This document shows positions 8,207-18,137 of a DNA stretch of 64,000 nucleotides, piece after piece (position 1 is the stretch's first letter; the number at the start of each line of letters is the position of its first letter). The DNA comes from an uncultured Lentisphaerota bacterium (GTDB lineage Bacteria; Verrucomicrobiota; Kiritimatiellia; CAIQIC01). The translations under genes were made by a program, and so were the position numbers. The stretch lies in contig CAISWQ010000044.1 of the NCBI GenBank assembly GCA_903889245.1, forward strand, positions 62,001-126,000, in the 5' to 3' direction. Below the pieces are notes generated by a model, which saw only the letters and a list, made by a program, of their open reading frames with translations, ran no database searches and was not told the origin of the DNA.

Positions 8207-9394
8207 ATGAAACGACTGATGTTGGGCTGGCTGGTGTGCTGCGGCGTGGTGCGCGCAGTGGTGCAGGTGGATGCCGGGCTGCCGGCGGGCAATATCGTCG
8301 TCGAAAAAATCTCCGGCGACGACGTCTTCCTGCACCAGGACGTGCGCGACACCGCGGGCGATTGGTTCTACTGGTGCTTCCGCGTCCGCGAGGCACAGAA
8401 CCGCAAGCTGTCGTTCCACTTCACGCGCGGCAACGTCATCGGCGTGCGCGGCCCGGCGGTCAGCACCGACTTGGGCCAGTCGTGGCAGTGGCTCGGGGCG
8501 GAGGCGGTCCGCAGCAACCAGTTCAGCTACAGCTTCGGCGCTGACGCTGGCGAGGTCCGCTTCTGCGTGGCGTTCCCCTACCTCGAAAAAAACCTGGCGG
8601 CGTTCCTCGCCACGCACACCAACAGCCCGTACCTCAAGGTGGCCACACTGTGCCGCACGGAAAAAGGCCGCGCGGCCGAACTGCTGCGCGTCGGCCGGCT
8701 CGATGGCAAGGCGGAGCAGCGTGTCGTGCTCACCTGCCGCCATCACTGCTGCGAGATGATGGCGAGCTACGCATTGGAGGGCCTCATCGAGGGCGTGCTG
8801 GCCGACACCACCGAGGGCCGCTGGCTGCGCGAGCACGTGGAATTTTTCGTCGTGCCGTTCGTGGATAAGGATGGCGTCGAGGTGGGCGACCAGGGCAAGA
8901 ACCGCAAGCCGCGCGACCACAACCGCGACTATGATGGCGACAGCCGCTATGCCACGGTGCGCGCGATTCGCGAGCAACTGCCCACGTGGGCCGGGGGCAA
9001 GTTACGCGTCGCGCTCGACCTGCATTGCCCGACGTTGCGCGGCGGCGGCAACGAGCAACTCGTGTTCGTCGGCGGGCCCAACACCAACATCTGGCGCGAG
9101 GTGGAACGCTTCGCGCAGGTGCTGGCGACCACGCAGACCGGCGAACTGCGCTACTCCACCAAAAACAACCTGGCGTTCGGCAAAGGCTGGAATACGCCGG
9201 CGAATTTCAAGGGCGGCACGTCGTTCAGCCGCTGGTCGGCGTCGCAACCGGGCATCCGCTGCGCCGCGACGCTGGAAACGCCCTACGCCAACGCCGGCGG
9301 CGTCGCCGTCACCGACGCAAGCGCCCGCGCGCTGGGCCGCGACCTTGCCCGCGCGTTGCAAAAGTATCTGGCGGAAGCAGGGCGCGGCCCGTGA
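8207..9394 (+). CDS. M14-family zinc carboxypeptidase-like secreted protein
   Basis: Metallocarboxypeptidase of the M14 fold, closest in layout to the cytosolic-carboxypeptidase/AGBL subgroup, with an N-terminal beta-sandwich before the catalytic domain. Zinc ligands fit CRHHCCEMMASYALEG (H-x-x-E, about residue 182) and VALDLHCP (His). The catalytic Glu is probable in AATLETPYAN. The N-terminus MKRLMLGWLVCCGVVRA looks like a signal peptide, so it is exported. Substrate specificity is unknown. Confidence 0.82.
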   Translation: MKRLMLGWLVCCGVVRAVVQVDAGLPAGNIVVEKISGDDVFLHQDVRDTAGDWFYWCFRVREAQNRKLSFHFTRGNVIGVRGPAVSTDLGQSWQWLGAEAVRSNQFSYSFGADAGEVRFCVAFPYLEKNLAAFLATHTNSPYLKVATLCRTEKGRAAELLRVGRLDGKAEQRVVLTCRHHCCEMMASYALEGLIEGVLADTTEGRWLREHVEFFVVPFVDKDGVEVGDQGKNRKPRDHNRDYDGDSRYATVRAIREQLPTWAGGKLRVALDLHCPTLRGGGNEQLVFVGGPNTNIWREVERFAQVLATTQTGELRYSTKNNLAFGKGWNTPANFKGGTSFSRWSASQPGIRCAATLETPYANAGGVAVTDASARALGRDLARALQKYLAEAGRGP

Positions 9395-9530
9395 AACGTC
9401 TGCCGACCGCAAATCGTTCACGGTGGATGTGACCGCCGCGGTGCGGCAGGGCGAGAACGTCCTTGCGCTGCGCGTGGTCTACACGAAGATGGCCGAGCCC
9501 TCGACGGCATCCTCCGTCCCGTCCTGCTGA
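9395..9530 (+). pseudogene. Fragment of a carbohydrate-binding/glycosidase gene
   Basis: Just after the peptidase stop a different frame reads KSFTVDVTAAVRQGENVLALRV and ends at 9530. This matches the 'DVT..vk.GeN.lav.v' strand of jelly-roll galactose-binding domains in GH2 enzymes and sialate O-acetylesterases. No start or catalytic domain is present, so it looks like a decayed 3' end. Confidence 0.5.
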
Positions 9531-9562
9531 CAGCAAAACCCCGGCCTTGAGACGCGGGAGCG

Positions 9563-9639
9563 TTCCAAGCCTGGGAAAAGTGACCGGAAAAAGTTCCAAG
9601 CCTTGGAAAAAGAACCGGGCTTTTTTCCAAGGCTTGGAA
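9563..9639. repeat. Phased palindrome array P1 (3 units)
   Basis: Units of the TTCCAAG(G/C)CTTGGAA type are centred at 9570, 9601 and 9632, i.e. 31 and 31 bp apart. They lie between the convergent ends of the M14 peptidase and pilC. Confidence 0.9.
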
Positions 9640-9659
9640 ACGCGCGCGCGGGCTGCGGA

Positions 9660-10955
9660 TCAGCCGCCGCCGAGCTTCTGGATGATCGAGATCAGCGGCA
9701 GGAACAGCGCGATGACGATCGTGCCGACGACCAAGGCGAGGAAGATGATCAGCAACGGCTCGATGATCGAGGTCAGGCCCTGGACGGTGGCGTCCACGTC
9801 GTCGTCGTAGCTGTCGGCGATCTTCATGAGCATCTCCGGCAGTTTGCCGGTTTCCTCGCCGACCTCGACCATGCCGGTGACCATCGGCGGGAAGATTTTA
9901 CAGGCGTCAATGGGCGGGGCCATGTTCTCGCCTTCCTTGACGCTATCGTGGACGACCTGGATGGCGCGGGCGAGGGCCTCGTTGCCGGAGGTTTCCTTGA
10001 CGATGCTCAAGGCCTGCAGGACGGGGACGCCGGAGCTCATCAGCGTGCCGAGCGTGCGGGAGAAGCGGGAGATGGCGGTTTTCTGCACGAGGACGCCGAA
10101 GATCGGCATGCTCAACTTGAACTTGTCGAGCGCGAGCCGGCCGAACTTGGTCTTGGCAATGATGCGGATCATGATGACGAAGGCCACGATGCCGATCAGG
10201 ACGTAGGGCAGTTGATGGGTCAGCGCATCGCTGATTTGCATGACGATCATGGTCAGCGTGGGCAGGCTGGCGCCCTCGAGCAGGTCCTTGAAGATTTCGG
10301 CGAAGCGCGGGACGATGAAGGTCATCAGGAAGAGCAGGATGCCGACGGCCATGACGAGCACGACGACGGGATAGACCATGGCGCCGGTGACCTTGCTCTT
10401 GATCTTCTGGGCTTTTTCCATGAACTCGGCGAGGCGCATGAGGACGGTATCGAGCACGCCGCCGACCTCGCCGGCGCGGACCATATTGACGTAGAGCTTG
10501 TTGAAAATCTTGGGATGGCTGGCGAGGGCCTCGGCGAAGGTGCTGCCGGACTCGATGGACTCGGCGAGCGCCTGCGTGGTCTTCTTGAGCAGCGGGTTCT
10601 TCTCCTGGCGGATGATGATCTGGAGGCCGCGCAGCAGGGGCAGGCCGGCATCAATCAGCGTGGCGAGCTGGCGGGTGAAGGTCATGAGCTGCTTGGATTT
10701 GACCTTGCTCAAGAAGGCCGGCAGCTTGATCTCCATGTTCATCTTGCCGCCCTTGGCCTTGCTGCCGCGCGCCGCGCCGGGCACAGCCCGGGGCTCGACC
10801 TTTTCGGCCTTCTTGTCACCCAGCGGAATCAGCTTGGTGGGGTAGAGCTGCTTTTCACGGATTTTGGCGATGGCGAGGCTCTGGCTGTCGGCCTCGATCT
10901 CGCCCTGGGCCTCCTTGCCCTTGGCGTCCACCGCGACGTATTTGAACTTGGCCAT
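9660..10955 (-). CDS. pilC: Type IV pilus/type II secretion inner-membrane protein PilC/GspF
   Basis: Inner-membrane platform protein of 431 residues that couples the pilus ATPases to pilin assembly. The N-terminal MAKFKYVAVDAKGKEAQGEIEA is the usual start. Two homologous T2SSF domains follow, with FTRQLATLIDAGLPLLRGL near residue 95 and FSRTLGTLMSSGVPVLQAL near 300. Membrane segments lie around residues 195-225, 245-265 and 400-425. It is the last gene of the pilB-pilT-pilB-pilC unit, 14 bp after the preceding stop. Pilins are not in the window. Confidence 0.95.
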   Translation of the reverse strand: MAKFKYVAVDAKGKEAQGEIEADSQSLAIAKIREKQLYPTKLIPLGDKKAEKVEPRAVPGAARGSKAKGGKMNMEIKLPAFLSKVKSKQLMTFTRQLATLIDAGLPLLRGLQIIIRQEKNPLLKKTTQALAESIESGSTFAEALASHPKIFNKLYVNMVRAGEVGGVLDTVLMRLAEFMEKAQKIKSKVTGAMVYPVVVLVMAVGILLFLMTFIVPRFAEIFKDLLEGASLPTLTMIVMQISDALTHQLPYVLIGIVAFVIMIRIIAKTKFGRLALDKFKLSMPIFGVLVQKTAISRFSRTLGTLMSSGVPVLQALSIVKETSGNEALARAIQVVHDSVKEGENMAPPIDACKIFPPMVTGMVEVGEETGKLPEMLMKIADSYDDDVDATVQGLTSIIEPLLIIFLALVVGTIVIALFLPLISIIQKLGGG

Positions 10956-10969
10956 GTTCGGTCTCCTTA

Positions 10970-12679
10970 TCAGGTGTACTTGAGCACTTCTTCCACCGTC
11001 GTGTAGCCGTCGAGAATGCAGCGGATGCCGTCATCGCGCAGCGTGCGCATGCCCAGCTCGATCGCCTTGTTGCGGATGATGAGCGTCGGCTTGCGCTGGT
11101 CAATCAGGACGCGGATCGGGTCCTTGATGCGCAGGTATTCGTAGATGCCGCGCCGGCCCTTGTAGCCGGTCTGGTTGCAGACGCTGCAGCCGGCGCCGAA
11201 GTAGAAGCTGCGGCCGCCGACGGATTCTTCGTTGAGGCCGAGCTGCTCGATGATGTTCTTCTCCGGCGTGTAGGCGGTGCGGCAGCGCGAGCAGATGGTG
11301 CGGACCAGGCGCTGGCCGAGGATGCCCTCCAGCGTGGACGCGATCAGGAACGGTTCCACGTTCATATCAATCAAGCGCGTGACCGCGCCGGCGGCGTCGT
11401 TGGTGTGCAGGGTGCTGAACACCAGATGGCCGGTGAGCGAGGCCTGGATGGCGATTTCCGCGGTCTCGAGGTCGCGAATTTCGCCGATCATGATGATGTC
11501 CGGGTCCTGGCGCAGGAACGCGCGCAGGCATTTGCCGAAGGTCGCGCCGACCTCCTCGTTGACCGGCACCTGCACGAGGCCCTCGATGTCATATTCGACC
11601 GGTTCCTCGGCGGTGAGCAGCTTGTACTCGATGGAGTTCAGGCGGCGCAGGGCGGAGTAGAGCGTGGTGGTCTTGCCGGAGCCGGTGGGGCCGGTGACGA
11701 CGACGATGCCGTTGGGCTTGTCAATGTCCTCGCAAAAGAACTGGAAGATGTCGTCGGGCATGCCGAGGTTTTCGAGTTCCAGCGAGACGACGCTGCGGTC
11801 GAGCACGCGGAGCACCACGCTCTCGCCAAACTGCGTCGGAAGCGTGGAGACGCGGAAGTCAATCATGCGGCCACCGACCGGCATCTGGATGCGGCCGTCC
11901 TGCGGCACGCGGCGCTCGGCGATGTTCAGGCCGCTCATGACCTTGATGCGCGAGGTCACCGGCAGCGCGAGGTGCTTGGGCGGTGGGGCCATCTCGTAGA
12001 GCGCGCCGTCCACGCGGTAGCGGATCTTGAACTCGGTCTCGAACGGTTCGAAGTGAATGTCCGAGGCGCGGTTTTGCACGGCCTGGTAGAGCACGAGGTT
12101 GACGAAGCGCACCACCGGTGTCGCGTTGGCCGCCTGGGCCAGCATGCTGATATCGTCGCCACCCTTGATCTCGATTTCGTCGCCGGCGTTCTCCAGGTCG
12201 GTCTCCAGCGCGGAGAGCATGTCCGTGACCGACTCGCTCTCCTCGCCGTAGTGGCGGTTGATCTGCGACTTGATGTCCTCCTCGGGCATCACGACAAAGT
12301 TGACATCGCGCGTAAGCACGAACTGCAGTTCGTCGTTGACCTCGGTACTGGGCAGCTCGCTGGTGGCGAGGGTGACCGAGTTGGGGCCGGTCTCGACCGG
12401 GATCATGTTGTACATGCGCACGACACTGACCGGCGCGGCGCGGATGACCTCCGGCAAAATGTCCAGGTCGCGCAGGCGCACCTGGCGCACGCCGAGCACG
12501 CGGGCGATGACGCCGAGGATCTGCTCCTCGGTCAGCAGGCCCAGGTCCATCAGGAGCTGGCGCACCGGCTTGCCCGTACGCTCGTGCTCGTCGGTGATGT
12601 CCTCGATCTGCTGCGCCGTCAGCAGCCGTTCCTCGCGGAGCTGGTGCAGCAGGGGATCATGGATTTCGGTGTCCGCCAT
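10970..12679 (-). CDS. pilB: PilB/GspE-type assembly ATPase (second copy)
   Basis: Hexameric ATPase that powers pilus extension, 569 residues. The N-terminal regulatory domain (about residues 1-150) is followed by the core with [14 protein letters not shown] (Walker A), [19 protein letters not shown] (Asp/Walker B-type box) and [15 protein letters not shown] (His box). The tetracysteine zinc motif is complete: CSRCR and later CSVCNQTGYKGRRGIYE. It sits six bases after pilT. It is a clear paralogue of the first gene of the operon. One of the two may serve a type II secretion or competence system rather than pili. Confidence 0.93.
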   Translation of the reverse strand: MADTEIHDPLLHQLREERLLTAQQIEDITDEHERTGKPVRQLLMDLGLLTEEQILGVIARVLGVRQVRLRDLDILPEVIRAAPVSVVRMYNMIPVETGPNSVTLATSELPSTEVNDELQFVLTRDVNFVVMPEEDIKSQINRHYGEESESVTDMLSALETDLENAGDEIEIKGGDDISMLAQAANATPVVRFVNLVLYQAVQNRASDIHFEPFETEFKIRYRVDGALYEMAPPPKHLALPVTSRIKVMSGLNIAERRVPQDGRIQMPVGGRMIDFRVSTLPTQFGESVVLRVLDRSVVSLELENLGMPDDIFQFFCEDIDKPNGIVVVTGPTGSGKTTTLYSALRRLNSIEYKLLTAEEPVEYDIEGLVQVPVNEEVGATFGKCLRAFLRQDPDIIMIGEIRDLETAEIAIQASLTGHLVFSTLHTNDAAGAVTRLIDMNVEPFLIASTLEGILGQRLVRTICSRCRTAYTPEKNIIEQLGLNEESVGGRSFYFGAGCSVCNQTGYKGRRGIYEYLRIKDPIRVLIDQRKPTLIIRNKAIELGMRTLRDDGIRCILDGYTTVEEVLKYT

Positions 12680-12685
12680 GGGCCG

Positions 12686-13780
12686 TCATCTCCTCTGTTT
12701 CTGCATCTCCTGCAACTTCAGCGCGATGTTTTCGGGGTCCTGGCACTTGGTGATCAGCTCCTCGTAGCTGATCAGGCCGCGCTCGAACAGGCTCATCAAG
12801 CTGGCGTCCATGGTGATCATGCCGTACCGCGCGCCGGTCTGGATATCCGAGGTGATGCGGAAGGTTTTATTATCGCGAATCAGCGCCCGGATGGAGGGCG
12901 TGGCGATCATGATCTCGAACGAGGCGACGCGGCCGGGCTTGTCGGCGCGCGGCAGCAGGAGCTGGGAGATGACCGCCTGGATGGTGGAGGAAAGCTGGGT
13001 GCGGATCTGCTCCTGCTGATCGGTGGGGAAGGCGTCCACGATGCGGTCCACCGTGCGCGCGGCGCCGGTCGTGTGCAACGTGGCGAACACCAGGTGGCCG
13101 GTTTCGGCCGCAGTGATCGCCGCCTCCATCGTCTCCAGGTCGCGCATTTCGCCAACGAGGATGACATCCGGGTCCTGGCGCAGGCCGCGGCGCAAAGCTT
13201 CCTTGAAGCTCGGCACATCCACGCCGATCTCGCGCTGGGTGACCACGCTCTTCTTGTGCGCGTGATAATATTCGACCGGATCCTCGACGGTGATGATGTG
13301 GCAATCGCGCTCGATGTTGATGATGTTGATCATGCTCGCGAGCGTCGTGGTTTTGCCCGAGCCGGTCGGGCCGGTGACGAGGATGATGCCGCGCGGCCGG
13401 TAGAGCAGGTCCTTGATCTCCGGGGGCAAGCCGATCTGGTCGAGCGCCAGCATCTTCGAGGGAATCAGGCGCAGCACCATGCCGAGCACGCCCTTCTGCC
13501 GCAGCACACTGACGCGGAAGCGGGCCGCGGAGCCGAAGCCGAAGCCGAAGTCCGTGCCACCGATTTCGCGCACTTTCTGCTGGTGCTCCTCGGAGGTGAT
13601 GCTCTTCATGAACCGCTCGGTGTCCTCCGGGCGCAGCGGCTCGGAGTCCAGCGGTTGCAGGTTGCCATGCACGCGCAGAATCGGCGGGACACCCACAGCC
13701 AGGTGCAGGTCCGAGGCGCCCTCGTCCACCACCAGTTGCAGCAGATCGCTGATGGCGATATCCGCCGACTTCATCGTCAT
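12686..13780 (-). CDS. pilT: Pilus retraction ATPase PilT
   Basis: Retraction motor of 364 residues that depolymerises the pilus. Visible features are the N-terminal [19 protein letters not shown], Walker [53 protein letters not shown], and the C-terminal [19 protein letters not shown] motif typical of PilT. It has no zinc tetracysteine, which separates it from PilB. The start overlaps the upstream pilB stop as ATGA; the longer upstream frame is an overlap artefact. Confidence 0.95.
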   Translation of the reverse strand: MTMKSADIAISDLLQLVVDEGASDLHLAVGVPPILRVHGNLQPLDSEPLRPEDTERFMKSITSEEHQQKVREIGGTDFGFGFGSAARFRVSVLRQKGVLGMVLRLIPSKMLALDQIGLPPEIKDLLYRPRGIILVTGPTGSGKTTTLASMINIINIERDCHIITVEDPVEYYHAHKKSVVTQREIGVDVPSFKEALRRGLRQDPDVILVGEMRDLETMEAAITAAETGHLVFATLHTTGAARTVDRIVDAFPTDQQEQIRTQLSSTIQAVISQLLLPRADKPGRVASFEIMIATPSIRALIRDNKTFRITSDIQTGARYGMITMDASLMSLFERGLISYEELITKCQDPENIALKLQEMQKQRR

Positions 13781-15486
13781 GACTGGTCTCCCATGGTCAC
13801 GCGCAGCACTTCCGTCAGGGTGGTCACGCCGGCGACGACCTTGCGGAGACCATCCTCGCGCAGGGTGCGCATGCCGAGCTGGCGCGCGGTGTTGCGCAAC
13901 TCGCTGGCGCCGACGCGGTCGAAGATCATGTTGCGCACCTCGTCGTTGAGCACAAAAATCTCGAACAGGCCGAGCCGGCCGCGGCAGCCGGTGTAGCGGC
14001 AGTCGGGGCAGCCCTTGCCGCGGAAGAGCAGCGCCTGTTCGAGCTGCGCCGCCGCGGGCCCCAGCAGCCGCAGCTCCGCGTCGGTCGGCGAGTACTGCTC
14101 CTTGCACTTCTCGCAGATCTTGCGGACGAGGCGCTGGGCCATGATCGCGCGCGTGCTGGAGGCCACGAGGAACGGCTTCACGCCGATATCAATCATGCGG
14201 ATGACCGCGCTCGGCGCGTCGTTCGTGTGCAGCGTACTGAAGACCAGGTGACCGGTGAGCGAGGCGTTGACGGCGATTTCCGCCGTTTCCAGGTCGCGGA
14301 TTTCGCCGATCATGATGATGTTCGGCGCCTGGCGCAGGATCGCGCGCAGCGCGGCGGCAAAGGTCATGCCGATATCCGTGCGCACCTGCACCTGGTTGAT
14401 GCCGGCCATCTGGTATTCCACGGGATCTTCCACCGTGATGATCTTGCGGTCGGGCCGGTTGATGAAATTCAGGCAGGCATAGAGCGTGGTCGTCTTGCCG
14501 GAGCCGGTCGGCCCGGTCACCAGCAGGATGCCGTCGGAGAGGGCGATCATGCGCTCGAAGGTCTGCTGGTCGTCAGAGAAGAAGCCGAGCTGCGGCAGGC
14601 CGAGCGCGAGGCTCTGCTTGTCGAGAATACGCATGACGATGCTCTCGCCGTGGTTCGAGGGCACGGTCGAGACGCGCAGGTCGAGGTCGCGGTTCATCAC
14701 GTTGATGCGGATGCGGCCGTCCTGCGGGATGCGCTTCTCCGCGATGCTGATGTTCGCCATGATCTTGACGCGCGAGATGATCGCCGATTGCAGCCGCTTG
14801 GGCGGGCTTTCCACCTCGTGCAGCACGCCGTCAATGCGGTAGCGAACGCGGAACTTCTTCGCCATCGGCTCCAGGTGGATGTCCGAGGCGCGGCTGCGGA
14901 AGGCCTCCATGATGATCAGGCTGACCAGCTTGATGATCGGCGCGTCGGCCTCGGTCGTCTCGGTCTCGCTGGTGATCAGTTGCTGGAGCGCGCCGGGCTT
15001 GCCGACCTCGCTTTGCGTCATGTCCTGCAGCATGGACTCGACGGTCGGCGCGCGTTGCGCGTAGTACTTGTGCAGCGCGACCTCGATTTCCTCCGCCGGG
15101 GCCACCACGCCCTCGACGTTCATCTTGAGGATATAGCGCAGGCCGTCGAGCGTCTCGACGTCCAGCGGATCGCTCAACGCCACGGTCAGGGTGTTCTCGC
15201 TCTTATAGACGGGGACGATCTTGTAGCGCCGCGCCACCTCCGGCGGCACCATGTCCACCACCTCGGCCTCGAGCTGCATGCCCTCGAGGCGGATGGTATC
15301 CATGCCAAACTGGTTGGCCAGCGCCTTGAGGATATCGAGCTTGGCGACCACGCCGCCGCCGGCGAGGACATCTATGACGGCCTTGTCCTGCGCCAGGGCC
15401 TCCTTGCGGGCGCTGGAGGCCTGCTCGCCATTGATCAGCCCCACGCTTTGCAGAATTTCCAAGATGTAGTCGTCGTTCGCCGTCAA
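13777..15486 (-). CDS. pilB: PilB/GspE-type assembly ATPase (first copy)
   Basis: Extension ATPase of 569 residues opening the operon. It has an N-terminal MshEN/T2SSE_N-like region, then [49 protein letters not shown] and zinc motifs CEKCKEQ and [17 protein letters not shown]. Its box reads APNIIMIGE where the second copy has DPDIIMIGE. The gene starts beside a five-unit palindrome array that fills the divergent promoter region. Confidence 0.93.
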   Translation of the reverse strand: MTANDDYILEILQSVGLINGEQASSARKEALAQDKAVIDVLAGGGVVAKLDILKALANQFGMDTIRLEGMQLEAEVVDMVPPEVARRYKIVPVYKSENTLTVALSDPLDVETLDGLRYILKMNVEGVVAPAEEIEVALHKYYAQRAPTVESMLQDMTQSEVGKPGALQQLITSETETTEADAPIIKLVSLIIMEAFRSRASDIHLEPMAKKFRVRYRIDGVLHEVESPPKRLQSAIISRVKIMANISIAEKRIPQDGRIRINVMNRDLDLRVSTVPSNHGESIVMRILDKQSLALGLPQLGFFSDDQQTFERMIALSDGILLVTGPTGSGKTTTLYACLNFINRPDRKIITVEDPVEYQMAGINQVQVRTDIGMTFAAALRAILRQAPNIIMIGEIRDLETAEIAVNASLTGHLVFSTLHTNDAPSAVIRMIDIGVKPFLVASSTRAIMAQRLVRKICEKCKEQYSPTDAELRLLGPAAAQLEQALLFRGKGCPDCRYTGCRGRLGLFEIFVLNDEVRNMIFDRVGASELRNTARQLGMRTLREDGLRKVVAGVTTLTEVLRVTMGDQS

Positions 15487-15822
15487 GAGTCACCTGCCAT
15501 CGCAAAGAGCTTCGGATTCTGGCACGTTCAGCGCGCGGCAGCTTAATGCCCCGCCCCGGCGAAGTCAACGATGCGCCCGGTTCCAAGCTTGGGAAAAAAA
15601 CACCGGGCTTTTTTCCGGGCCCGGGAAACAGGACCGTTGCTTTTTTCAGGGCTTGGCAAAACGGCGGGGCCAGTGTCCAAGCCTTGGAAAAGCCGTGCCT
15701 GATCCCTTCCAAGGATTGGAAGACGACGGGAAACGCGCCTTGATTCCTGTGGCGGGGATGCTATTTTGCCCGCGCCTGTGCGCGCCCAACCGCGCCGGGT
15801 TGCGCGAAACAGCCGATTCAAC
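15487..15822. other. Divergent intergenic region between pilB and glycan locus
   Basis: 336 bp with no gene. Its centre is the phased array at 15581-15721. Promoters for both directions must lie here, but no convincing -35/-10 pair was picked out. Confidence 0.6.
15581..15721. repeat. Phased palindrome array P2 (5 units)
   Basis: Five units centred near 15588, 15620, 15652, 15682 and 15714, i.e. 30-32 bp apart and on average 31.5. Unit cores vary (AAGCTT, GGGCCC, AGGGCTT, AAGCCTT, AAGGATT) while the outer TTCC/GGAA is mostly kept. The array lies in a divergent promoter region, so it is not simply a terminator. Confidence 0.88.
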
Positions 15823-17304
15823 ATGCGTGCCGATATGCCGTCAGCCCCCGATCTGCTGATCGTGTTCCCCAACAACCGGCCCCGCGCCTATGGCGCCTTG
15901 GGCACGGAGGTGGCGGCGCTGGCACCGCCGGTACAGTGCGGCCTGACAGCGGCCTATGCGCGCGCACGCGGGTTGTCGGTCGTGTTGGTGGATGCTGATG
16001 CCGAAGGCTTGTTGCCCGCCGAGGTGGCCACCCGGACGGCAGCCCATGCGCCGCGGTTGGTGATGATCAGCACCGACCACATGAATACCGGCGATGTGAC
16101 CAAGATGGCCGCGGCCGAGGAGGTCGTACACGCCCTGCATGCGCATGCGGCCGGCGTGCCGGTTCTGCTGGAGGGCATCGTACCCTCCGCCTATCCCGCC
16201 TGGATTTTGGAGCGGTCGGGCGCGGACTATGTTTGCCAGGGTGAACCCTACGCTCCGATCGTGGGGCTGGTGGAACACCTGCGCGCAGGGAAAGGTCCGC
16301 CGGCCGCTGGCGAGATCACCGGCATCTGGTCGCAACACAAGGGCCGGATTCTGGAAGGACAGCGCAGCCCCAAGTGGGCCGACGTGGATGCGCTGCCGAT
16401 GACCGCCTGGGATCTGATGCCGCCCAGCCGGTACCGGGCGCATCACTGGCACTGTTTCGGCCGGCTGGAGCAACGCACGCCCTATGCGGCGTTATTCACC
16501 AACTATGGCTGCCCCTATCACTGCACCTATTGCAGCGTCAACGTGGTCGCCGGCGGACCGAACATCCGTTTCCGCAGCCTGGATCGCGTCATGGATGAAC
16601 TGCAGTACCTGCATCGCACCTGGGGTGTGACCAGCATCCGGATTCTGGACAACATTTTCACCTTGCGGCCGGACCGGCTGGCCGAATTCTGCGAGCGGGT
16701 GATCGCGGCCGGGTTGCCCCTGAACATGTGGGCGTATGCCCGCGTGGAGACGATCAAGGACCCGGCCCTGCTGCCGTTGCTGAAGCGCGCGGGCGTCCAT
16801 TGGCTGGCCTATGGCATTGAGGCGGCGGCCGAGCATGTGCGCCAAGGCGTCCACAAAGCCTCCGGGCAGGACGAGATCGAACGCGTCATTGGCTGGACGC
16901 AGGCGGCGGGCATCCATATCGTGGGAAATTTCATCTTTGGCCTGCCGGATGACGACCAGCACACGATGCAGCAGACGCTCGACATGGCCTGCCGCTACAA
17001 CGTGGAATGGGCGAATTTTTATTGTGCGATGGCCTATCCCGGCACCAAGCTCTATGACCAGATGAAGGAGCGCGGCGTGGCCTTACCCAAGGAGTGGTCG
17101 GCCTACGGGCAGTATGCGGCGGATGCGCATCCGTTGGCGACCAAGCATGTGAGCTCCCGGGAGGTGCTGCGCTTCCGCGATGAGGCCTTCGAGTGCTATT
17201 ACCGGCGGCCGGAATATCAGGCGCTGTTGGAGAAAAAATTCGGCGGCGAGGCTGTGGCCTTGATTCGCGGCATTCTTTCGCAGAAACTCCGCCGGAACCC
17301 TTGA
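15823..17304 (+). CDS. Radical SAM protein, first gene of glycan locus
   Basis: Radical SAM enzyme of about 493 residues with a Rossmann-like B12-binding-type N-terminal half and a C-terminal SAM barrel. The cluster motif is C-P-Y-H-C-T-Y-C (CxxxCxxC). No D-x-H-x-x-G cobalamin ligand motif is obvious in the N-terminal part, so B12 use is uncertain. The ATG at 15823 is chosen over 15766 because the earlier part is low-complexity; 15835 is also possible. It lies 14 bp before the transketolase genes. It might modify a sugar or lipid (methylation, rearrangement), but the reaction cannot be predicted. Confidence 0.82.
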   Translation: MRADMPSAPDLLIVFPNNRPRAYGALGTEVAALAPPVQCGLTAAYARARGLSVVLVDADAEGLLPAEVATRTAAHAPRLVMISTDHMNTGDVTKMAAAEEVVHALHAHAAGVPVLLEGIVPSAYPAWILERSGADYVCQGEPYAPIVGLVEHLRAGKGPPAAGEITGIWSQHKGRILEGQRSPKWADVDALPMTAWDLMPPSRYRAHHWHCFGRLEQRTPYAALFTNYGCPYHCTYCSVNVVAGGPNIRFRSLDRVMDELQYLHRTWGVTSIRILDNIFTLRPDRLAEFCERVIAAGLPLNMWAYARVETIKDPALLPLLKRAGVHWLAYGIEAAAEHVRQGVHKASGQDEIERVIGWTQAAGIHIVGNFIFGLPDDDQHTMQQTLDMACRYNVEWANFYCAMAYPGTKLYDQMKERGVALPKEWSAYGQYAADAHPLATKHVSSREVLRFRDEAFECYYRRPEYQALLEKKFGGEAVALIRGILSQKLRRNP

Positions 17305-17318
17305 GGCAGGATGGCAGC

Positions 17319-18137
17319 ATGGCTGTGAACATCGCAGACTTGGAACAGAAGGCCCGCGACATCTGGCGCGCTACCGTGGCCATCCATCAGCGCGCACCCG
17401 AAACGCGCGTGGCTTCTTCGCTCTCGGCTGTGGACGTGTTGGTGTGTCTTTATTACGGCGGCTTGCTGCGCTTCGATCCGCGCCAGCCACAATGGACCGG
17501 GCGCGATCGCGTCATCATGAGCAAAGGTCATGGTGCGATTGCGATGTACCCCATCTTGGCGGACTTGGGTTATTTCCCGGTCGCGGAATTGGAACGCGTG
17601 GCCCGCAACGGATCCATTCTCGGCGGCATCCCGGACCCAATCATCCCGGGCTTTGAAACCGTCAATGGCTCACTGGGTCATGGGCCGGGGGTGGCCTGCG
17701 GCCTAGCCCTGGCGCTCAAGCGCCAGCGGCGCCCGGAGCGTGTGGTGGTGCTGGTGGGTGATGGCGAAATGCATGAGGGCGCAGTCTGGGAGGCGCTCAT
17801 GTTTGCGGGTCACCAGCAACTGGACAATCTGCTGTTGATCGTGGACAACAATGCCCGCTGCATGTTGAACGATACCAACAAGGTCAATTCCCTGGAGCCC
17901 TTGGCCGACAAGTTTGCCGCCTTCGGCTGGGTGGCGCGTGCGTGTGACGGGCATGATATGCGGAGTGTGTATAACAATCTGGAGGTTTTGTTGCGTACGC
18001 CACAGGGGCGGCCGGCAGCCTTGATCGCCCGCACGATCAAGGGCCACGGCGTACCCTCGCTGGAAGCCAGTCCGATCTGCCACGTATTGACCATCGCGCC
18101 TGATGAGTGTGCCCGTTTAGCGGGAGGTCAGGCATGA
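17319..18137 (+). CDS. Transketolase, N-terminal (ThDP-binding) subunit
   Basis: 272-residue half-transketolase that binds thiamine diphosphate. The motif VLVGDGEMHEGAVWEALMF...IVDNN matches the GDG(x)nNN ThDP site. SKGHGAIAMYPILADLGYF is the usual N-terminal signature. It is paired with the C-terminal subunit by an ATGA overlap at 18134-18137. Such split enzymes move two-carbon ketol units. Inside a glycan locus this could supply sedoheptulose-7-phosphate for heptose, or act on a sugar nucleotide. Confidence 0.9.
   Translation: MAVNIADLEQKARDIWRATVAIHQRAPETRVASSLSAVDVLVCLYYGGLLRFDPRQPQWTGRDRVIMSKGHGAIAMYPILADLGYFPVAELERVARNGSILGGIPDPIIPGFETVNGSLGHGPGVACGLALALKRQRRPERVVVLVGDGEMHEGAVWEALMFAGHQQLDNLLLIVDNNARCMLNDTNKVNSLEPLADKFAAFGWVARACDGHDMRSVYNNLEVLLRTPQGRPAALIARTIKGHGVPSLEASPICHVLTIAPDECARLAGGQA

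Noticed and set aside
8123-8256. 20-bp direct repeat (8123-8142 and 8237-8256) before and within the M14 signal peptide
   Set aside because: 19 of 20 bases match, but in GC-rich low-complexity sequence; probably a small duplication or chance, with no further copies seen.
9563-9639. Palindrome arrays as simple transcription terminators
   Set aside because: They lack T-runs and also occur in divergent promoter regions (15581, 35098, 59015), where no transcript ends.
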